Part shown: in pieces, positions 59,014 through 64,000 of the stretch | Layout of the letters: the number at the start of each line of letters is the position of its first letter | Numbering within the stretch: the stretch's first letter is position 1 | Assembly: GCA_027622005.1 (NCBI GenBank) | Contig: JAQBZH010000008.1 | Span: 1 to 64,000, forward strand | Length of the DNA stretch: 64,000 nt | DNA from: Bacteroidota bacterium | Lineage (GTDB): Bacteria; Bacteroidota; Rhodothermia; Rhodothermales; UBA10348 | Direction: 5' to 3' | Translations under genes and position numbers: made by a program | The notes under the pieces: generated by a model | Seen by the model: only the letters and a program-made list of their open reading frames with translations | Told to the model about the DNA's origin: nothing | Databases searched by the model: none

Positions 59014-61404
59014 TACGCCGGCCCCGCCTTCGGACAAAGGAGCTTCTTCGTACCGGAGGATTCCATTCGCCGAATCCAGATACTCGTGTAAAGCTTTTCG
59101 GAGCGCTCCGGTACCCGTTCCGTGTAGGATTTCCAATCGCTGCACTCCAGCTCCTAGTCCTTGATCTAGAAATCGGACGATTAATGAAAAAGCTTCGTCT
59201 ACGCGTTGGCCTCTGATGTCCAAACGGGTCTTAACCGATTGAATGGACAATCTTCCATCCGAACCTAAGCTTTGACGCACCTTAACTTCCTGCTTAGCTT
59301 TTCCTCCGATTCGAACCAGGCGGCTCAGTTCGATCTTCATCTGCATACTGCCGTAAGCCACGACGGCCGTTTTTCCTTCCAAATCTGCAATTTCTCCGAT
59401 CGTTTCGGCCTCATCCATTCGTACCCGATCTCCGATTCGAATGGGAATATGCAACTCGGAAAGATCGCCACTTGATTTCCGCCGACCCTGCTTCTTCTTG
59501 GTTGACCTCTGAATCTCCTTTTGCAGAATGGACTTGGCCTCTTCTAAGTTCTTTCTGGAAGAAACAGTTACCGCTTTTGATGCGGCGGACTCCTTTATTT
59601 CTCGAATAGCCTGTTCAATCGACTTATTGGCGGTCTCGTATACGGCCTCGGCTTTTCGAAGTGCTTCGGCCCGAATGCTTCCCCGTTCTTCTTGAAGAAT
59701 AGCTAGTTTATTGGCCAGGGAATCACGTTGCGTTTCTAATTGAGCTTTTAAGGCCTCTGTGTTCTTGAGCGTTTCTGCCAAAAGAGCGTTTCGGGTCATT
59801 AAATCGGCAATCAGGTTCTCAGCCTTCACATGTCCTGAGCCCGACAATTCCTTGACTCTGGCGATAATCGATTCTGGTAGTCCAACTCTAAGAGCTATCT
59901 CCGCAGCATAGGACGAACCCGGAACGCCAGTTACGAACTGATAAGTCGGCTTTAATTCTTCCTGATCGAAGACCATCGATGCGTTCATTACCCCATCGGT
60001 TTCATGCGCGAACACTTTCAGGGGTCCAAAGTGGGTTGTGGCAATGGTCCGAACCCTATTCGCCAGCAGTTGCTCAAACGTTGCACGGGCCAGCGCCCCA
60101 CCCGCCTCTGGATCAGTGCCCGTTCCCGCTTCATCGATTAATACCAACGATTGTTCATTGGCTTCCGAAAGGATGAGGCCGAGCGTTTTTAAATGCGAAG
60201 TGAAAGTAGACAGATCATCTGCTAAAGATTGCTCATCCCCAATATCCACAAATAGACTGTCAAAAAGATCAAAACGAGCATTTTCCCCAACCGGAATGGG
60301 AATTCCATGAGCTAGCATCAAAGCCAACAGACCAACGGACTTCATCGTAACCGATTTGCCACCGGCGTTAGGTCCCGAAATAATGAGTACCGTGTTCTCG
60401 GCGCCAAGCTCCAACGCAAAGGGAACGACGCTTCGAGTGCCACCCTCCTTCAAAAAATGGAGTACCAAGGCTGGATTTCTGCCTTCTGTAATGCGAATCA
60501 GCCCCTCTATTTTAACTTCCGGCACCGTTCCCGAAATAACGTTTCCCAATCTCGCTTTGGCCCATTGCAAGTCAAACCGAGTAAGCTGGCCATATGCGGC
60601 TTTAATTTCGGGAAGCGAATCTCGTATGGAATCGGTCAATCTGACCCGGATAGCCAATATTTCACGCTGCTCCTCTGCTTCGAGCTCCCGAACTTCATTA
60701 TTTCCGATCAGGGCTGATTCGGGCTCGATATAAACCGTTTGGCCGGACGCCGACACGTCGTGAACGAAACCGCTGATTTTCCTTTTGGCTTCAGCGCGGA
60801 TTGGAATGACCAATCGACCACCTCGAACGGTTGGTTGATCGTCAGCAGCAAAGCCTTGAGAACTAGCGTAAGCCAAGGCTTTCATAGCCGCTTCCCGAAC
60901 CCGATTTCGGGTTTGAACTAGCTCCCTCCGAATCCTTTTCAATTCCGATGATGCTGCATCCAAAACGTCTCCACTTTCATCGATGGAGCTAAGGATTAGT
61001 TTTTTGGCGTCCCCCTGCATGACGATCGTCGAAAAGGACCCATCGACCAACGGATATTTAGCTTTGCGGGCCGAAAAGTAGGACTTGATAGAGTCAAACA
61101 ACTCCATTACTCGCGCTATGGCATACAAATCAAGCGCTTCCAGAGCCGCACCTTTCAGGGACGCCCTTGCCAGCGGGCTTCGAACATCATCAAACTCCCT
61201 AAACCCAATCGGATCGTCGAACTTCAAACACTGTTGAAGCTCATCAACCAGGCGTAGTTCATGTACGACTGCATCGACCGAGTTGAATGATCGAATATCA
61301 GATGATGAACGAAGAGTGGCTTCTCCAGCAACGCGCTGAACGAGCCAGTCGAGCACCACATCAAAACCCAATTTCGAAGCGCTTTCAACAGGAAACAGAT
61401 TCAT
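58996..61404 (-). CDS. mutS2: Endonuclease MutS2
   Basis: ISGPNAGGKSVTMKSVGLLALMLAHGIPIPV; LVLIDEAGTGTDPEAGGALARATFEQL; C-terminal Smr LDIRGQRVDEAFSLIVRFLDQGLGAGVQRLEILHGTGTGALRKALHEYL. Confidence 0.96.
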   Translation of the reverse strand: MNLFPVESASKLGFDVVLDWLVQRVAGEATLRSSSDIRSFNSVDAVVHELRLVDELQQCLKFDDPIGFREFDDVRSPLARASLKGAALEALDLYAIARVMELFDSIKSYFSARKAKYPLVDGSFSTIVMQGDAKKLILSSIDESGDVLDAASSELKRIRRELVQTRNRVREAAMKALAYASSQGFAADDQPTVRGGRLVIPIRAEAKRKISGFVHDVSASGQTVYIEPESALIGNNEVRELEAEEQREILAIRVRLTDSIRDSLPEIKAAYGQLTRFDLQWAKARLGNVISGTVPEVKIEGLIRITEGRNPALVLHFLKEGGTRSVVPFALELGAENTVLIISGPNAGGKSVTMKSVGLLALMLAHGIPIPVGENARFDLFDSLFVDIGDEQSLADDLSTFTSHLKTLGLILSEANEQSLVLIDEAGTGTDPEAGGALARATFEQLLANRVRTIATTHFGPLKVFAHETDGVMNASMVFDQEELKPTYQFVTGVPGSSYAAEIALRVGLPESIIARVKELSGSGHVKAENLIADLMTRNALLAETLKNTEALKAQLETQRDSLANKLAILQEERGSIRAEALRKAEAVYETANKSIEQAIREIKESAASKAVTVSSRKNLEEAKSILQKEIQRSTKKKQGRRKSSGDLSELHIPIRIGDRVRMDEAETIGEIADLEGKTAVVAYGSMQMKIELSRLVRIGGKAKQEVKVRQSLGSDGRLSIQSVKTRLDIRGQRVDEAFSLIVRFLDQGLGAGVQRLEILHGTGTGALRKALHEYLDSANGILRYEEAPLSEGGAGVTHIYF

Positions 61405-61412
61405 CCTTAGTA

Positions 61413-62405
61413 TTACCCGGACACTTCGCTGTGATCGCCAATGTTTAGTTTGCCAGAAAACGAACGAACAGTGGCATTTTTACCAATCAATGAATTTGAA
61501 AGCGACGAATCCGATACTCGAGCGTTTTCAAATAGGATCGAGTTCGAAATAGTAGAGTTTTTAACTACAGCACCTGCTTCCACGGAAACATTGGGGCCAA
61601 TTTCGCCCCCTTCCAAAGTCGCCCCCGGCCCCAGAAATACGGGGGGATGCACAACAGTGCCTTTTCCAGTGGCCGTATGACCTTCATGTTTGAGGATGAA
61701 TGAGGTCGTTTCAGACAATGCGGGGATATTTCCGCAGTCTAACCATTCTGTGACGGTTGCTGTTTTGAAAACTTTGTCCTCTTTCAACAGCAAATCAAAC
61801 GCATCTGTGAGCTGATATTCATTCCCAACACCCGTAATATTATGGTCGAACAGGTGCTGTATTGCTTTTTTCAAGATTTTAAGGTCCTTGACGTAATAGA
61901 TTCCGATGAGCGCTTCAGTAGAAATAAGAACTTGCGGCTTTTCTACCAAACGAACGATTCGGTCTCCTTCACGGACAGCAACCCCGTAAGCGCTTGGATC
62001 GTCAACGTGTTTGACCCATGCCACGACGTCCGCGGCGGTCAGGTCCACGCCCGGGTTCATATAAAATAGGGTATCAGCAAAAACCACGATGCCCTCGCCC
62101 TCCATTTGATCGGCGGCGCACGCAACAGCATGAGCCGTGCCTAAAGCAACGTCTTGAACTACAAAATGGGCGTTTGCGCCATGTTTAGAGCATATTTCAG
62201 TCAAGGTTGTTCTAACAGCAGGACCAAAATCTGGGCCCAAAACAAAAACGCCGTCCGTTATGGGGCGTGGTAAAACTGAAGAGAACATGTCCACAATGCG
62301 TTCAACCATACTCTTTCCACAAACGGGAAGGAGCGGTTTGGGAGTAACGTGGGAATGGGGGCGGACACGGGTACCGCGACCAGCCATCGGTATAATCAAT
62401 TTCAT
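61413..62405 (-). CDS. Sugar-phosphate nucleotidyltransferase with left-handed beta-helix tail
   Basis: MKLIIPMAGRGTRVRPHSHVTPKPLLPVCGKSMVERI; C-terminal hexapeptide-like GPGATLEGGEIGPNVSVEAGAVVKNSTISNSILFENARV. Confidence 0.92.
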   Translation of the reverse strand: MKLIIPMAGRGTRVRPHSHVTPKPLLPVCGKSMVERIVDMFSSVLPRPITDGVFVLGPDFGPAVRTTLTEICSKHGANAHFVVQDVALGTAHAVACAADQMEGEGIVVFADTLFYMNPGVDLTAADVVAWVKHVDDPSAYGVAVREGDRIVRLVEKPQVLISTEALIGIYYVKDLKILKKAIQHLFDHNITGVGNEYQLTDAFDLLLKEDKVFKTATVTEWLDCGNIPALSETTSFILKHEGHTATGKGTVVHPPVFLGPGATLEGGEIGPNVSVEAGAVVKNSTISNSILFENARVSDSSLSNSLIGKNATVRSFSGKLNIGDHSEVSG

Positions 62406-62435
62406 AGAATGTGGGTCTTTTTTAGCCGAATAAGC

Positions 62436-64000
62436 CTATTTTTGCCGGTTCTTTTTTGCGAACTCTCCCGACACAGAATGAGGTAGCTCGATCTGATATT
62501 CGGTAATCTCTCCGTCCACATTGTAAATATGCGGCACGCGAGGAATATATGAGTCGGATGATATCAAATGGCTAGCCCGGTCCGTAACAGACCAGCCTAA
62601 CATATCCGCTATCAAATAAGATGCGTCTTCAATGGGATACAGGTCGTCCTTATGGTCCTTGATCCTTCGCACGCGAGATGAATCAGCGTACGTCATATCA
62701 TACCATACTATGAATGGAACGTCCACTTGGACTTTCGACAGTTGTGGAAACCCATGCGCGCCGCCGGCTACTTCTTCACCGTGATCCGAAAAGTAGACCA
62801 TCGCAGCCGAGCGCGTATCGGATTCTGCTGTTTCCAAAATGCTCCGAAGCGTTCGGTCCGAATGATAGATGGTCGCATCATAATCAGCCGTCGCTGAATT
62901 TAAGGCTAGCATGGCCTCTTTGTCGCTCTCTTCTGATCTCGCTGAATACCTATAGTGGCTTCCAATCATATGCAATACGACGAATAACTTCCCCGTTCGT
63001 CGTTTTTCTACCAGTTCACTAAAGCGTCGACCTAATTCAACGTCCATTTTATCGCCGCCAACCTCATGCGAAATAAATGCGTGCTCCTTGGATTTGTGGG
63101 CAATCGCCCCCACCACGGTGTCGGTTGCCCCTACTGGAGCCTGATTAGACAACCAAACCGTATGATAACCGGCTTCGTTGGCCATATCCACGATATTCCA
63201 AAGTTCCTTATAAGGTGCTACGTCTTCAACCGTGGCAAAGGTAAGGGCTCGCTTGAGTGATTCGCGGGTTAGCGGAGACGGCGAAACGGCGTTGGTAAGA
63301 GCAATAAAATTGGGGTTTTCCGCCTGCATTCGATCCAAAAATGGAGTCGTTTTCGTGCCATAACCATACAATGAGTAGTGATGCCTGGTTGAGCTCTCTC
63401 CAATGACTACAACGACCAGATCCGTGGCCAAAATGGACGAGTCCTGAGTGATAAAATCCGGTTTCTTCGTCCAATTTACCTCAGCAAATCCGGCCTTTTC
63501 ATGGTAATAAGACGCTGTCAAGAGCCCTTCCCCTATTACCGGAACACCTTTGTACACGCGCGAAATCGTGGTGAGTGGGTTGTGAAACATGTCAAACCTG
63601 TCCGCTTTGTTTTCCATAGCGAAACCAAGAGGAATAACCATCAAAATCGACCATACAACGAACGCCCATTTTGAAGATATATCTTCTTTATTGGCTCGGT
63701 AGAAAAGGATTGAAACGGCCACGGCAAAAAGAGGCACGGCAATCACCGACGCCTTCGGAATGAGATTGAAAAACTCAGTGGCCTCTCGTTGATCGGTTTC
63801 AAACAACGAATAGAATCCACCCATAGAAATTCGCGATCCGAATAAATCGTAGTGGGTTCGATTGATTAAAAAAACGGCTGTATAAGCCAAAACCAATACA
63901 AACTTGGTGATTTTGCCCGCAAAAGACAGCACCAGAAGGACGGTCGCGGCACCAAAGAGGACTCGAAATAAAATCTGAACCCATTCTCCGAGGTCCCACT
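62436..64000 (-). CDS. Phosphoethanolamine transferase-like (EptA/CptA, sulfatase fold), 5' end beyond the window
   Basis: LVVVVIGESSTRHHYSLYGYGTKTTPFLDRM; VVLHMIGSHYRY; VYFSDHGEEV; reading frame stays open from the GTG at 63932 to the window edge. Confidence 0.85.
   Translation of the reverse strand, partial: WDLGEWVQILFRVLFGAATVLLVLSFAGKITKFVLVLAYTAVFLINRTHYDLFGSRISMGGFYSLFETDQREATEFFNLIPKASVIAVPLFAVAVSILFYRANKEDISSKWAFVVWSILMVIPLGFAMENKADRFDMFHNPLTTISRVYKGVPVIGEGLLTASYYHEKAGFAEVNWTKKPDFITQDSSILATDLVVVVIGESSTRHHYSLYGYGTKTTPFLDRMQAENPNFIALTNAVSPSPLTRESLKRALTFATVEDVAPYKELWNIVDMANEAGYHTVWLSNQAPVGATDTVVGAIAHKSKEHAFISHEVGGDKMDVELGRRFSELVEKRRTGKLFVVLHMIGSHYRYSARSEESDKEAMLALNSATADYDATIYHSDRTLRSILETAESDTRSAAMVYFSDHGEEVAGGAHGFPQLSKVQVDVPFIVWYDMTYADSSRVRRIKDHKDDLYPIEDASYLIADMLGWSVTDRASHLISSDSYIPRVPHIYNVDGEITEYQIELPHSVSGEFAKKNRQK

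Noticed and set aside
1-64000. CRISPR arrays, tRNA/rRNA genes, IS elements, prophage
   Set aside because: No regularly spaced direct repeats, cloverleaf-like intergenic sequence, transposase/integrase or phage structural genes were seen by reading; a tRNAscan/Infernal run would be needed for a firm negative.

Overview
This 64 kb window looks like a chromosomal segment from a Bacteroidota/Rhodothermota/Balneolota-type bacterium. The evidence is a type IX secretion sorting domain, a DUF5103-like T9SS plug protein, a DUF2723 protein, DUF3078- and DUF4783-like proteins, bshA, and an Hc1-like mini-histone. Most of it is dense housekeeping and envelope gene content: bshA, rsmI, rsfS, tsaD, chorismate mutase, mltG, a FadL-type porin, proS, a TonB receptor, sulfatase, dnaE, yidD, mogA-like, an ECF sigma cassette, cysS, trkH/trkA, tenA, a giant sensor kinase, mutS2, a nucleotidyltransferase and a phosphoethanolamine transferase. 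I saw no tRNA, rRNA, CRISPR array, prophage or IS element. The observations most worth a second look are: (1) an uncharacterised protein next to bshA with APH/atypical-kinase-like motifs; (2) a 1040-aa membrane-anchored TPR-CHAT putative caspase-like protease in an AT-richer islet beside a frameshifted EamA transporter gene; (3) a 57-aa Hc1/histone H1-like gene absent from the ORF track; (4) near-identical GC-rich hairpins after two different metallopeptidase genes; (5) a GY-rich/(S,G,T,R)-rich lipoprotein built on a 33-bp minisatellite; (6) a divergent acetylglutamate-kinase-like protein; (7) a 1363-aa multi-sensor histidine kinase with no regulator nearby. No clearly novel multi-gene defence system could be demonstrated from sequence alone.
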